Below are positions 34,711 to 43,066 of a DNA stretch of 64,000 nucleotides, in pieces. The translations under genes and the position numbers were made by a program. The notes beneath the pieces were generated by a model. That model was not told the origin of the DNA, did not search any database, and was given only the letters and a program-made list of their open reading frames with translations. This DNA is from Vibrio proteolyticus NBRC 13287 (GTDB lineage: Bacteria; Pseudomonadota; Gammaproteobacteria; Enterobacterales; Vibrionaceae): positions 1-64,000 of the forward strand of contig NZ_BATJ01000018.1 of NCBI RefSeq assembly GCF_000467125.1, in the 5' to 3' direction. Every line of letters starts with the position of its first letter. The stretch's first letter is position 1.

Positions 34711-35517
34711 ATGCGTGAACTCGATACCCCAGCTTCAGACAGCTACAACCAGCGCTTTGGCGGTACCCGTCGTTTGTACGGCAACCGTGAAGTGGACATT
34801 CTGCGTGCGGCACACGTGTGTGTAATTGGTATCGGTGGGGTCGGTTCCTGGGCGGTGGAAGCTCTGGTCCGAACCGGGATTGGAGAACTGACGTTGATCG
34901 ACATGGATGACGTGTGTGTGACCAATATCAACCGTCAGATCCATGCCATGTCCGGCACCGTCGGTCAGAGCAAAATTGAAGTGATGGCAGAGCGGGTACG
35001 CCTGATCAATCCGGAGTGCAAAGTCAACCTGATTGATGACTTTATTACCCCGGACAATCAGCATGAGTACCTGAGCAAAGAGTTCGATTACGTACTGGAC
35101 GCGATTGACAGCGTGCGTGCCAAAGCGTCTCTGCTGGCGTACTGTCGCAGCAATAAAATCAAAGTCATCACCACGGGTGGGGCTGGTGGACAGACTGACC
35201 CGACCCAAATTATGGTTGCGGATCTGACCAAGACTATTCAGGATCCGCTGGCGAAAAAAATCAAAGATACCCTGCGTCGTCATCACAACTTTCCGAAGAA
35301 CCCACAACGTAAGTTTGGGATTGACTGCGTATTTTCGACTGAGCAGCTTAAGTACCCTCAGGCGGACGGCAGTGTGTGTGGCGTGAAGTCAACCGCAGAG
35401 GGGCCAAAACGCATGGATTGTGCCAGCGGCTTTGGCGCGGCTACCGTGGTGACCGCAACGTTTGGTTTTGTGGCGGTATCGCGCATTGTCGAAAAACTGA
35501 TCCAAAAATACACTTAA
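34711..35517 (+). CDS. tcdA: tRNA cyclic N6-threonylcarbamoyladenosine(37) synthase TcdA (CsdL)
   Basis: The protein has 268 residues from the ATG at 34711; an earlier ATG at 34663 lies inside the mltA terminator. It is an E1-like ThiF-fold enzyme that uses ATP to close the t6A37 side chain into ct6A in ANN-decoding tRNAs. Motifs: QRFGGTRRLYG, the nucleotide loop GIGGVGSWAVEALVRTGIG, LIDMDDVCVTNINRQIHAM, DAIDSVRAKASLLAYC, VITTGGAGGQTDPTQI, and the C-terminal KRMDCASGFGAATVVTATFG. csdE follows 47 bases later; in E. coli the two cooperate with CsdA. Confidence 0.96.
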   Translation: MRELDTPASDSYNQRFGGTRRLYGNREVDILRAAHVCVIGIGGVGSWAVEALVRTGIGELTLIDMDDVCVTNINRQIHAMSGTVGQSKIEVMAERVRLINPECKVNLIDDFITPDNQHEYLSKEFDYVLDAIDSVRAKASLLAYCRSNKIKVITTGGAGGQTDPTQIMVADLTKTIQDPLAKKIKDTLRRHHNFPKNPQRKFGIDCVFSTEQLKYPQADGSVCGVKSTAEGPKRMDCASGFGAATVVTATFGFVAVSRIVEKLIQKYT

Positions 35518-35564
35518 TGAATCCATACTCATTCTGCCTGTGAGCATTACCGCCGGAGACCACC

Positions 35565-36002
35565 ATGACTGATTTTCCAGTTACCCCGTTTGGCTCAGAG
35601 ATTTCTGCTGAGGAAGTCGTGTCGAGCCTGAAGACTTGTTCAGGCTGGGAGGAGCGCTATCGTCAGGTGATCCAGTGGGGGAAAACACTGCCCAAGATGC
35701 CGGATGAGCTGAAATCCGCTCAGGTACTGGTGTCTGGCTGTGAAAGTCAGGTGTGGCTGGTCAGTGAGCAAACCAAGGGCGTGTGGCATTTCTGTGCTGA
35801 TTCGGATGCGCGAATTGTGCGTGGTTTAATTGCGCTGGTCCTCGCCGCGTATGAAGGAAAAACAGCGGCGCAAATTCAGGCTTTTGATATTGACGCCTAT
35901 TTTGCACAGCTGGGCCTGATCGCTCACCTTAGCCCGTCGCGAGGAAATGGTCTGAAGGCGATTGTGCAACAAATTAAGGCTCAGACGGCGGCTTCGTCTT
36001 AG
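35565..36002 (+). CDS. csdE: SufE-family sulfur acceptor CsdE
   Basis: The protein has 145 residues with the SufE/CsdE fold. It accepts persulfide sulfur from a cysteine desulfurase on the conserved cysteine in VLVSGCESQVWL (about residue 63). Other landmarks are WEERYRQVIQWGKTLPKMPD and the ending QLGLIAHLSPSRGNGLKAIV. Placement after tcdA fits CsdE rather than SufE. The usual partner desulfurase gene csdA is not in this window. ATG at 35565 is preceded by CGGAGACCACC, a good ribosome site. Confidence 0.92.
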   Translation: MTDFPVTPFGSEISAEEVVSSLKTCSGWEERYRQVIQWGKTLPKMPDELKSAQVLVSGCESQVWLVSEQTKGVWHFCADSDARIVRGLIALVLAAYEGKTAAQIQAFDIDAYFAQLGLIAHLSPSRGNGLKAIVQQIKAQTAASS

Positions 36003-36026
36003 TCGCCACAAAGCTTGAGCTGGCTC

Positions 36027-36060
36027 ACACAACCCTCCCATGCGGAGGGGTGTTTGTTCT
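36027..36060 (+). terminator. Probable terminator of tcdA-csdE
   Basis: CCCTCC pairs with GGAGGG, extended by ACAC with GTGT across an AA bulge, and followed by TTTGTT. It starts 25 bases after the csdE stop. Confidence 0.6.
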
Positions 36061-36118
36061 GTACAAAATTTAATCATTGCGATATTAATGCCTTAGTAAA
36101 TACATGGTGTTACAGCCC

Positions 36119-36147
36119 TTGTTGTGACTGCATAAAGGCTGTACAAT
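36119..36147 (+). promoter_or_regulatory. Candidate sigma-70 promoter of rlmN
   Basis: TTGTTG (36119-36124), 17 bases, TACAAT (36142-36147). The -10 matches five of six. It lies 40 bases upstream of the chosen rlmN start and downstream of the csdE terminator. Confidence 0.5.
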
Positions 36148-36186
36148 TCGCGCCCTTAATTAATGTTCCGTCGTTTGAGAGGCCAC

Positions 36187-37311
36187 ATGACCACTGAAAA
36201 AATCAATCTGCTCGATTTTGATCGCAAAGGGATGCGAGAGTTCTTCGCGCAAGAACTTGGCGAGAAAGCATTTCGTGCTGATCAGGTGATGAAGTGGATC
36301 TACCATTTTGGTGTGGATGACTTCGATAACATGACCAACATTAATAAAAAATTGCGTGAAAAACTGCAGCAACGCTGTGAAATCAAAGCGCCAGTGGTCG
36401 CCGAAGCACAACACTCTTCCGACGGCACCATCAAGTGGGCAATGAAGGTTGGCGATCAGGACGTTGAAACCGTGTACATCCCGGAAGACGATCGTGCGAC
36501 CTTATGCGTGTCTTCTCAGGTGGGTTGTGCTCTGGAATGTAAATTCTGCTCGACAGCTCAGCAAGGGTTTAACCGCAACCTGAAAGTCTCAGAAATCATC
36601 GGTCAGGTTTGGCGCGCTGCGCGTGAAGTGGGTCTGGAAAAAGAAACCGGCCGTCGCCCGATCACCAATGTGGTGATGATGGGGATGGGAGAACCGCTGC
36701 TGAACATGAAAAACCTGATCCCTGCGCTGGAGATCATGCTCGATGATTTGGGGTTTGGTTTGTCTAAGCGCCGTGTGACCGTGTCGACGTCGGGTGTCGT
36801 CTCTGGCCTGGATCAGATGACGGGCAAAATTGACGTCGCGTTGGCGATCTCTCTGCATGCGCCGAACGATAAACTGCGCAGTGAAATCATGCCGATCAAC
36901 GATCGCTGGGATATTGAAGATTTTCTGGCGTCAGTACGTCGCTATATTGCTTCTTCCAATGCCAACCGCGGCAAAGTCACGGTTGAATACGTTCTGCTTG
37001 ATCATGTCAATGACGGCACGGAACACGCGCATGAACTGGCACAGTTGATGAAAGACACGCCATGTAAGATCAACCTGATTCCGTTTAACCCTTACCCAGG
37101 CTCGCCATACAATAAACCGAGTAACTCGCGTATTGACCGTTTCCAGAAAACGCTGATGCAATATGACCATACGGTAACGATTCGTAAAACGCGCGGCGAC
37201 GACATTGACGCGGCATGTGGTCAGCTGGTCGGAGATGTGATTGACCGTACCAAACGGACTGCAATGCTCAAAGCTGCGCGTGGCGAGAGCATCGAAGTGA
37301 AAGCGGTTTGA
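36187..37311 (+). CDS. rlmN: Dual-specificity 23S rRNA/tRNA adenine C2-methyltransferase RlmN
   Basis: The protein has 374 residues from the ATG at 36187, which has GAGAGG five bases upstream; an ATG at 36163 would add eight poorly fitting residues. It is a radical SAM enzyme that methylates A2503 of 23S rRNA and A37 of some tRNAs. The cluster motif is CALECKFCSTA (CxxxCxxC). MMGMGEPLLNMKNLIPALE and SLHAPNDKLRSEIMPIN follow, and a catalytic cysteine near the C terminus lies in DIDAACGQL. It stands alone between two terminators. Confidence 0.97.
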   Translation: MTTEKINLLDFDRKGMREFFAQELGEKAFRADQVMKWIYHFGVDDFDNMTNINKKLREKLQQRCEIKAPVVAEAQHSSDGTIKWAMKVGDQDVETVYIPEDDRATLCVSSQVGCALECKFCSTAQQGFNRNLKVSEIIGQVWRAAREVGLEKETGRRPITNVVMMGMGEPLLNMKNLIPALEIMLDDLGFGLSKRRVTVSTSGVVSGLDQMTGKIDVALAISLHAPNDKLRSEIMPINDRWDIEDFLASVRRYIASSNANRGKVTVEYVLLDHVNDGTEHAHELAQLMKDTPCKINLIPFNPYPGSPYNKPSNSRIDRFQKTLMQYDHTVTIRKTRGDDIDAACGQLVGDVIDRTKRTAMLKAARGESIEVKAV

Positions 37312-37336
37312 CCGTATCGAACACAGACATTACCCT

Positions 37337-37369
37337 AAGCCAGAGCCATGCTCTGGCTTTATTTTTTCT
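37337..37369 (+). terminator. Terminator of rlmN
   Basis: AAGCCAGAGC pairs with GCTCTGGCTT around CAT, followed by TATTTTTTCTT. It starts 26 bases after the stop codon. Confidence 0.92.
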
Positions 37370-37664
37370 TACAAATTGAAAAAATTACACTTTTTAACGG
37401 AATTTCCGCACAAAAACCTTGAGCAGCTTGTAAAATCTGCACTAACACGATGTTGTTTAACCCTCAATATCTATTAGAATTGCTACTTAAGCTGCAATTT
37501 TGGCCCAGTTTTAATTATCTTATTCGTAGATGTGGTGCCAATATCCCGGCGAGGAACAAATTCCTCGAAAATTTTATCTGTTTCTGACGTCTTCACAACG
37601 CTACTAACTATGATCAACAAAAGCACCGTAAGGTCAGAAACTAAGGAAGAGAAGTACGTAACCA
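37370..37664 (+). other. Non-coding leader region upstream of rodZ
   Basis: No credible gene was found in these 295 bases. An antisense open frame (37483-37770) runs into rodZ and lacks coding character. A 7-bp perfect inverted repeat (CGAGGAA, CAAA, TTCCTCG at 37550-37567) is present. Other proteobacteria often have pilF/pilW between rlmN and rodZ; no trace was seen here. Confidence 0.55.
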
Positions 37665-38618
37665 ATGAGTACTGAACAAGAATCGAAAGTAGAAGAACTG
37701 AAAGTAGAGAAATCAACGATTGAAGCCGGCTCCATTCTGAAGCAAAAACGCGAAGAGCTCGGACTGTCACAAAAGCAAATCGCGGATCGGCTGAGGTTGC
37801 GTGTCAGCATTATTGAAAATATTGAAGATAACCAGTTTGAATCGGGTCAGGTGGCTACGTTTACCCGGGGTTACCTGCGTTCGTATGCCCGCGCGGTGGG
37901 TTTGGATGAGAAAGTGGTGCTGTGCGCGTTTGATGATTGTGATGGAAGTCAACCGCAAGAGCAGAAGATGCAAAGCTTTTCAGGCAAGGCCAAACGTGAG
38001 AAGCATGACAGCCGCATCATGATCCTGACCTGGGGCATTTTCGCGATCATCATCGGTATTTCATCGGTGTGGTGGTGGCAGAATCAGACTCAGGATACGC
38101 TCAGTTTCAAGGAGTCGCAGCCTTCGGTTGCTCAACCGGCTGGTGACAGTGATGAAACCGGCAACTTTACCACCTTAGATGGCAGTGACGTCGCGCTACC
38201 TGACGATGAGTCGGACGCGCAGCAAGAGGCGGCTCAGGCGGTTGTGGATGCAGCCGACGCTTTACCGACCAGTGAAGACAGTGAGACGCCTGTCAGTGAA
38301 TCACAGCCGGCGGCTACGATGGTCAATCCGGTCGAGTCCGTAACTGAAGCCGAGAGTGCGCCACACGTTGACGCCACGATGGCGAAAACCTTGAATCTGA
38401 CGTTCAGTGCCGACTGCTGGATTCAGGTTAAAGATTCGACGGGTAAAACCTTGTCCAGTGGCATCAAAAAAGGCGGCCAGTCTCTGGCGCTGAGTGGTGA
38501 GCCACCTTATAAAGTGATTCTTGGGGCTCCTGAGAACGTTTCAATGACATTTGCGAGTGAACCTGTCGACCTTTCTGGGTATACTTCAGGCAAAGTAGCA
38601 AGATTCACCTTACCTTAG
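37665..38618 (+). CDS. rodZ: Cytoskeleton protein RodZ
   Basis: RodZ has 317 residues and links MreB to the cell-wall elongation complex. Layout: an N-terminal Xre-type helix-turn-helix (about 20-90; GSILKQKREELGLSQKQIAD), a basic juxtamembrane stretch (KAKREKHDSR), one membrane helix (about 120-137; IMILTWGIFAIIIGISSVWW), an acidic Ala/Asp/Ser/Pro-rich periplasmic linker (about 150-235), and a beta-rich C-terminal DUF4115 domain (LNLTFSADCWIQVKDSTG). ATG at 37665 follows AAGGAAGAGAAG. ispG follows nine bases later in the same operon. Confidence 0.95.
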   Translation: MSTEQESKVEELKVEKSTIEAGSILKQKREELGLSQKQIADRLRLRVSIIENIEDNQFESGQVATFTRGYLRSYARAVGLDEKVVLCAFDDCDGSQPQEQKMQSFSGKAKREKHDSRIMILTWGIFAIIIGISSVWWWQNQTQDTLSFKESQPSVAQPAGDSDETGNFTTLDGSDVALPDDESDAQQEAAQAVVDAADALPTSEDSETPVSESQPAATMVNPVESVTEAESAPHVDATMAKTLNLTFSADCWIQVKDSTGKTLSSGIKKGGQSLALSGEPPYKVILGAPENVSMTFASEPVDLSGYTSGKVARFTLP

Positions 38619-38626
38619 AAATTACT

Positions 38627-39745
38627 ATGCAACACGAGTCTCCTATCAAACGTCGCCCTTCGACACGTATTTACGTGGGTGACGTGCCAATCGGTGATGG
38701 TGCGCCGATCGCGGTACAGTCAATGACCAACACCAGAACGACCGACGTCGATGCGACCGTCGCTCAAATTAAAGCGCTGGAAAATGTCGGTGCGGATATC
38801 GTACGGGTATCGGTACCGACCATGGACGCCGCGGAAGCTTTCAAGCTGATCAAGCAGCAAGTTAACGTGCCGTTAGTGGCCGACATTCATTTCGATTATC
38901 GCATTGCACTGAAAGTGGCCGAGTACGGTGTGGATTGTCTGCGTATCAACCCGGGCAATATTGGTAACGAAGACCGGATTCGTTCGGTGGTGGATTGCGC
39001 TCGTGATAAAAACATTCCGATTCGCATCGGAGTGAATGGTGGTTCTCTGGAGAAAGATCTGCAGATGAAGTACGGTGAACCGACGCCCGCTGCGTTGGTG
39101 GAATCGGCCATGCGTCATGTCGATATTCTCGACCGCCTCAACTTTGATCAGTTTAAAGTCAGCGTAAAGGCGTCGGATGTGTTCCTTGCAGTCGACTCGT
39201 ATCGCCTGCTGGCGAAGCAGATCGATCAGCCGTTGCATTTAGGTATTACTGAAGCCGGTGGTGCGCGCGCTGGCGCGGTGAAGTCGTCGGTAGGTCTGGG
39301 CATGCTTCTGGCGGAAGGGATTGGCGACACGCTGCGTATCTCATTAGCGGCCAACCCGGTTGAAGAGATCAAAGTCGGCTTCGATATTCTCAAATCGCTG
39401 CGCATCCGCTCGCGCGGCATCAACTTTATCGCCTGCCCAAGCTGTTCTCGTCAGGAATTTGATGTGATCGGTACGGTGAATGCGCTGGAACAGCGTCTGG
39501 AAGACATCATTACGCCGATGGATGTGTCGATCATCGGCTGTGTGGTGAATGGACCAGGTGAAGCCGAAGTGTCGCACCTGGGACTGGCAGGCAGCAATAA
39601 GAAAAGTGCGTTTTATGAAGACGGTAAACGTCAGAAAGAGCGCTTTGATAATGAAGATCTGGTGAATCAACTGGAAGCCAAAATTCGCGCCAAAGCCGCG
39701 ATGATGGACGAGCAGAACCGCATTCAGATCAAAACTCAAGATTAA
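38627..39745 (+). CDS. ispG: 4-hydroxy-3-methylbut-2-en-1-yl diphosphate synthase IspG (GcpE)
   Basis: The protein has 372 residues. It converts MEcPP to HMBPP, the next-to-last step of the MEP isoprenoid pathway, with an [4Fe-4S] cluster and flavodoxin as reductant. Motifs: PIAVQSMTNTRTTDV near residue 25, DIHFDYRIALKVAEYG, LRINPGNIG, ITEAGGARAGAVKSSVGLG, and the cluster cysteines in CPSCSRQEFD and GCVVNGPGEAEVSHLG. It is cytoplasmic. It lies nine bases after rodZ and 29 before hisS. Confidence 0.98.
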   Translation: MQHESPIKRRPSTRIYVGDVPIGDGAPIAVQSMTNTRTTDVDATVAQIKALENVGADIVRVSVPTMDAAEAFKLIKQQVNVPLVADIHFDYRIALKVAEYGVDCLRINPGNIGNEDRIRSVVDCARDKNIPIRIGVNGGSLEKDLQMKYGEPTPAALVESAMRHVDILDRLNFDQFKVSVKASDVFLAVDSYRLLAKQIDQPLHLGITEAGGARAGAVKSSVGLGMLLAEGIGDTLRISLAANPVEEIKVGFDILKSLRIRSRGINFIACPSCSRQEFDVIGTVNALEQRLEDIITPMDVSIIGCVVNGPGEAEVSHLGLAGSNKKSAFYEDGKRQKERFDNEDLVNQLEAKIRAKAAMMDEQNRIQIKTQD

Positions 39746-39774
39746 TTCATCTCAATGATATTACGGTAAGTACT

Positions 39775-41043
39775 GTGGCAAAAACTATTCAAGCAATTCG
39801 AGGCATGAACGATTGCCTCCCAACACAATCTCCACTATGGCAGAAAGTGGAAGGCACGGTTAAGCATGTGATCAGTGCATACGGCTATAACGAAGTCCGT
39901 ATGCCTATCGTTGAGATGACGCATCTGTTCAGCCGCGCGATCGGTGAAGTGACCGACGTGGTTGAAAAAGAAATGTATACCTTTGAAGATCGTAACGGCG
40001 ACAGCCTGACCCTGCGTCCGGAAGGGACGGCAGGCTGTGTGCGTGCCGGGATTGAAAATGGACTGCTGTACAACCAGGAACAACGCCTGTGGTACATCGG
40101 CCCGATGTTCCGTCACGAACGTCCGCAGAAGGGCCGTTACCGTCAGTTCCACCAGTGTGGTGTCGAGGTCTTTGGTCTCGACGGCCCGGACGTGGACGCT
40201 GAACTGATCATGATGACGGCACGAATGTGGCGTGAATTGGGTATTGCTGAGCACGTTCGTCTGGAGCTGAACTCAATCGGTTCTCTCGAGGCGCGCGCGA
40301 ACTACCGTACGGCACTGATCGCTTATCTCGAACAGCACATCGATGTGCTGGATGACGACTGTAAGCGCCGGATGCACACCAACCCGCTGCGCGTTCTGGA
40401 CAGCAAGAATCCGGACGTTCAGGCAATTTTAGGTGACGCACCTCGACTTTCGGACTACCTCGACGAAGCGTCGAAGCAACATTTTGCGGGCCTGTGTGAA
40501 CTTCTTGATGCCGCAGGTATCGAATACACAGTCAACGAGCGTCTGGTGCGTGGTCTGGATTACTACAATCGCACGGTGTTTGAGTGGATCACTGAAAGCT
40601 TAGGGGCTCAGGGCACTGTATGTGGCGGTGGCCGTTACGATGGTCTGGTCGAACAGCTGGGCGGTAAAGCGACGCCGGCAGTCGGTTTCGCTATGGGCCT
40701 GGAGCGTTTGGTGCTCATGATGGAAACGCTCGAGTCGACGGAAGTCCGTCGTGGTGTCGACGTTTATATGGTCACGGCGGGTGAAGGCACCATGATGGCC
40801 GGTATGAAGCTGGCAGAACAGTTGCGTGAGCAGGTGCCGGGTCTGCGAGTGATGAATCACTTCGGTGGCGGCAACTTCAAAAAGCAGTTCAAACGAGCTG
40901 ATAAAGTCGGTGCGGCCATGGCGCTGGTACTCGGAGAAAACGAAGTCGCAGAGAACACCGTGGTTCTGAAAGATCTGGCGGGTGGCGAACAGACAACCTA
41001 TGCCCAGAGTGACGTGGTCGCGAAGCTGGCTGAACTGATTTAA
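39775..41043 (+). CDS. hisS: Histidine--tRNA ligase HisS
   Basis: The protein has 422 residues, a class II synthetase. The GTG at 39775 gives the family opening MAKTIQAIRGMNDCLP. Motif 2 is MFRHERPQKGRYRQFHQ; histidine-specific motifs are LVRGLDYYNRTVFEW and GGGRYDGLVEQLGG. The C-terminal anticodon-binding domain starts near residue 325 (VDVYMVTAGEGTMM). It acts as a dimer in the cytoplasm. An intrinsic terminator lies between hisS and yfgM, so downstream genes probably depend on read-through or a further promoter. Confidence 0.98.
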   Translation: MAKTIQAIRGMNDCLPTQSPLWQKVEGTVKHVISAYGYNEVRMPIVEMTHLFSRAIGEVTDVVEKEMYTFEDRNGDSLTLRPEGTAGCVRAGIENGLLYNQEQRLWYIGPMFRHERPQKGRYRQFHQCGVEVFGLDGPDVDAELIMMTARMWRELGIAEHVRLELNSIGSLEARANYRTALIAYLEQHIDVLDDDCKRRMHTNPLRVLDSKNPDVQAILGDAPRLSDYLDEASKQHFAGLCELLDAAGIEYTVNERLVRGLDYYNRTVFEWITESLGAQGTVCGGGRYDGLVEQLGGKATPAVGFAMGLERLVLMMETLESTEVRRGVDVYMVTAGEGTMMAGMKLAEQLREQVPGLRVMNHFGGGNFKKQFKRADKVGAAMALVLGENEVAENTVVLKDLAGGEQTTYAQSDVVAKLAELI

Positions 41044-41059
41044 GCGCGAAACAAATATT

Positions 41060-41091
41060 AAAAGTGGCGGTGATTCCATCGCCACTTTTTT
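41060..41091 (+). terminator. Intrinsic terminator between hisS and yfgM
   Basis: AAAAGTGGCG pairs with CGCCACTTTT around a ten-base loop, with TT following. It begins 17 bases after hisS and ends 20 before yfgM, inside what is usually read as one operon. Confidence 0.85.
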
Positions 41092-41111
41092 GAAATTTAA
41101 GAGGACAGGAA

Positions 41112-41726
41112 GTGGAACTCTACGATTCTGAAGAACAACAAGTTGAAGCGATCAAAGACTGGTGGAAAGACAACGGTAAAGCGGTGATCTTTGGTGCCGT
41201 GATTGGTCTGGGTGGCCTGTTTGGCTGGCGTTACTACCAGAGCTCCGTAGCGGAAGCTCAGGAAGTCGCTTCGGAAAGCTACACAACAGCAGTTGAGGCG
41301 TTGGGACAAAACGGCGCTGAGGCGGCGGATCAGGTTCAGTCATACATTGAGGCCAATAAAGGCACTGAATACGCTGTGCTGGCGGCGCTGCAACTGGCGA
41401 AGGTTCAGGTCGAGGCCAACAAGCTGGATGAAGCTTTAGCGCAGTTGAACTGGGCGAAAGAAAACACTCAGGACACGGCTTTGAAAGCGGTGGTCAGCTA
41501 CCGCATCGCTCGTATTGATGCCGAGCAGGGTAATTATGATGCCGCTCTGAGCGAACTGTCGGGCATTACCGATAAAAGCTGGGCGGGCCGTGTGGCTGAA
41601 CTGCGTGGTGACATTTCTCTGCGTAAAGGCGACACCGATGCAGCTTACGCTGCGTATACCGAAGCTCAGCAAGCAGACGACGCAAGTCAGACGCTGCAAA
41701 TGAAACTGGATGATCTGGCCAAGTAA
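41112..41726 (+). CDS. yfgM: YfgM family membrane-anchored TPR protein (periplasmic ancillary SecYEG translocon subunit)
   Basis: The protein has 204 residues from the GTG at 41112 (ribosome site AGAGGACAGGAA). A short cytoplasmic tail (YDSEEQQVEAIKDWWKDNGK) leads to one membrane helix (about 22-42; AVIFGAVIGLGGLFGWRYY). A TPR-like helical domain in the periplasm follows (TEYAVLAALQLAKVQVEANK onward). In E. coli YfgM binds PpiD at the Sec translocon and touches periplasmic chaperones. bamB starts 13 bases later, suggesting joint production of envelope-assembly factors. Confidence 0.93.
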   Translation: MELYDSEEQQVEAIKDWWKDNGKAVIFGAVIGLGGLFGWRYYQSSVAEAQEVASESYTTAVEALGQNGAEAADQVQSYIEANKGTEYAVLAALQLAKVQVEANKLDEALAQLNWAKENTQDTALKAVVSYRIARIDAEQGNYDAALSELSGITDKSWAGRVAELRGDISLRKGDTDAAYAAYTEAQQADDASQTLQMKLDDLAK

Positions 41727-41738
41727 GGGCACTGATTA

Positions 41739-42899
41739 ATGAAGAAAGTGTGGAACAAGGTACTGTTGTCGGCAGTGGTATTGGGCGCGCTGGCTGGCTG
41801 TGCTGGTGAAGAAGACACCATTATCATGGCACCAGTCCCACAAGTGAAAAGCCAGTTTACCCCGCAAACCGCCTGGAGCGCTTCCATTGGTGGTGGTGTG
41901 GGTCACTACTTTTCGAAACTGAGCCCGGCGTACGAGTACGGTAAAGTGTTTGTCGCCAGCCGCGAAGGTCTGGTCAAAGCGTTGGATCCGGAAAATGGTC
42001 AAACGTTGTGGCAAACCGACTTGGAAGGTGAGGTGATTGCCCGTTTGTCTGGTGGTATCACTGCCGCGTATGGACAGCTGTACATTGGCAGTGAAAACGG
42101 CGAAGTCATTGCGCTGGATGCCGAAAGCGGTGAGATCAACTGGCGCATGAATGTGGATGGCGAAGTCCTGGCCGCTCCGGCTGCCGATGACAATCTGGTG
42201 ATTGTTAACACTAGCCGTGGCATGCTGGTTGCACTCGATCAGACCAGTGGTGAACAGAAATGGACCATCAGCACCGAAGTGCCGAATCTGACGCTGCGAG
42301 GTGACAGTACCCCAACCACCATTTCTGGTGGCGTTTTCTGGGGTACGGCCAACGGTCGTCTGGCGGCGGCGATCATCCAACGTGGTCAGCTGATTTGGCA
42401 ACAACCTATCGGTACGCCGCAAGGGGCAACGGAAATCGACCGTTTGGTGGATGTCGATGCGTCTCCGCTTATTATCGGCGGCACACTGTATATCGTTGGT
42501 GTGAATGGTCAGTTGACCGCTATCGATTTGCGCAGCGGACGCCCGGCCTGGAAACGTAAGTACTCCTCGGCGCTGGATATGACCACAGATGGCCGTACCC
42601 TGTACCTGGTCACCGACAAAGATCATGTGGTGGCTGTGGACACCCGCAGTGGCACGGAGTTGTGGCAGAACGACAAACTGGAACACCGATTACTGACAGC
42701 ACCAAAACTGATCAACGGCGATGTCGTCGTGGGTGACAGCGAAGGTTACCTGCACTGGATCAATCGCGAGACGGGTGAATTTGTTGCACAGCAACTGGCG
42801 AATGACAGTGGTTTTGCTGTTGGCCCGTTATCTGTGGATGACGGCTATGTGATTGTCACGCGTGATGGCAGTGTAAAGAAACTGACGATCGATTATTAA
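41739..42899 (+). CDS. bamB: Outer membrane protein assembly factor BamB
   Basis: The protein has 386 residues. The lipoprotein signal MKKVWNKVLLSAVVLGALAGC has its lipobox cysteine at 21. The rest is an eight-bladed PQQ-type beta-propeller, visible as repeats of the form ALDAESGEINW, ALDQTSGEQKW, AIDLRSGRPAW, AVDTRSGTELW and WINRETGEFV. BamB is a lipoprotein of the BAM complex that helps insert outer-membrane barrels. The gene ends in a terminator before der. Confidence 0.97.
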   Translation: MKKVWNKVLLSAVVLGALAGCAGEEDTIIMAPVPQVKSQFTPQTAWSASIGGGVGHYFSKLSPAYEYGKVFVASREGLVKALDPENGQTLWQTDLEGEVIARLSGGITAAYGQLYIGSENGEVIALDAESGEINWRMNVDGEVLAAPAADDNLVIVNTSRGMLVALDQTSGEQKWTISTEVPNLTLRGDSTPTTISGGVFWGTANGRLAAAIIQRGQLIWQQPIGTPQGATEIDRLVDVDASPLIIGGTLYIVGVNGQLTAIDLRSGRPAWKRKYSSALDMTTDGRTLYLVTDKDHVVAVDTRSGTELWQNDKLEHRLLTAPKLINGDVVVGDSEGYLHWINRETGEFVAQQLANDSGFAVGPLSVDDGYVIVTRDGSVKKLTIDY

Positions 42900-42919
42900 A
42901 TCGTGATATAATTCACAAT

Positions 42920-42955
42920 CGGCTCCTGGCTGGCAACAGTTAGGAGCCGTTTTAT
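42920..42955 (+). terminator. Terminator of bamB
   Basis: CGGCTCCT pairs with AGGAGCCG around a 14-base loop, followed by TTTTATT. Confidence 0.85.
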
Positions 42956-43066
42956 TGAAACTCGTTTAAACGTGTGATTATAGGTAAACAGCTGATTTTT
43001 GGCTGATCTGGCAAGCGGGTCAGTGGTTACCTATAACTACATAGAAAGTACATTGTAGAGGTTGTT

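Noticed and set aside
37483..37770. 95-codon minus-strand frame before rodZ with a hydrophobic stretch
   Set aside because: It overlaps the conserved rodZ N terminus and has no ribosome site.
41736..42686. 316-codon open frame antisense to bamB
   Set aside because: Mirror of the repeated propeller codons; no start signal or domain.
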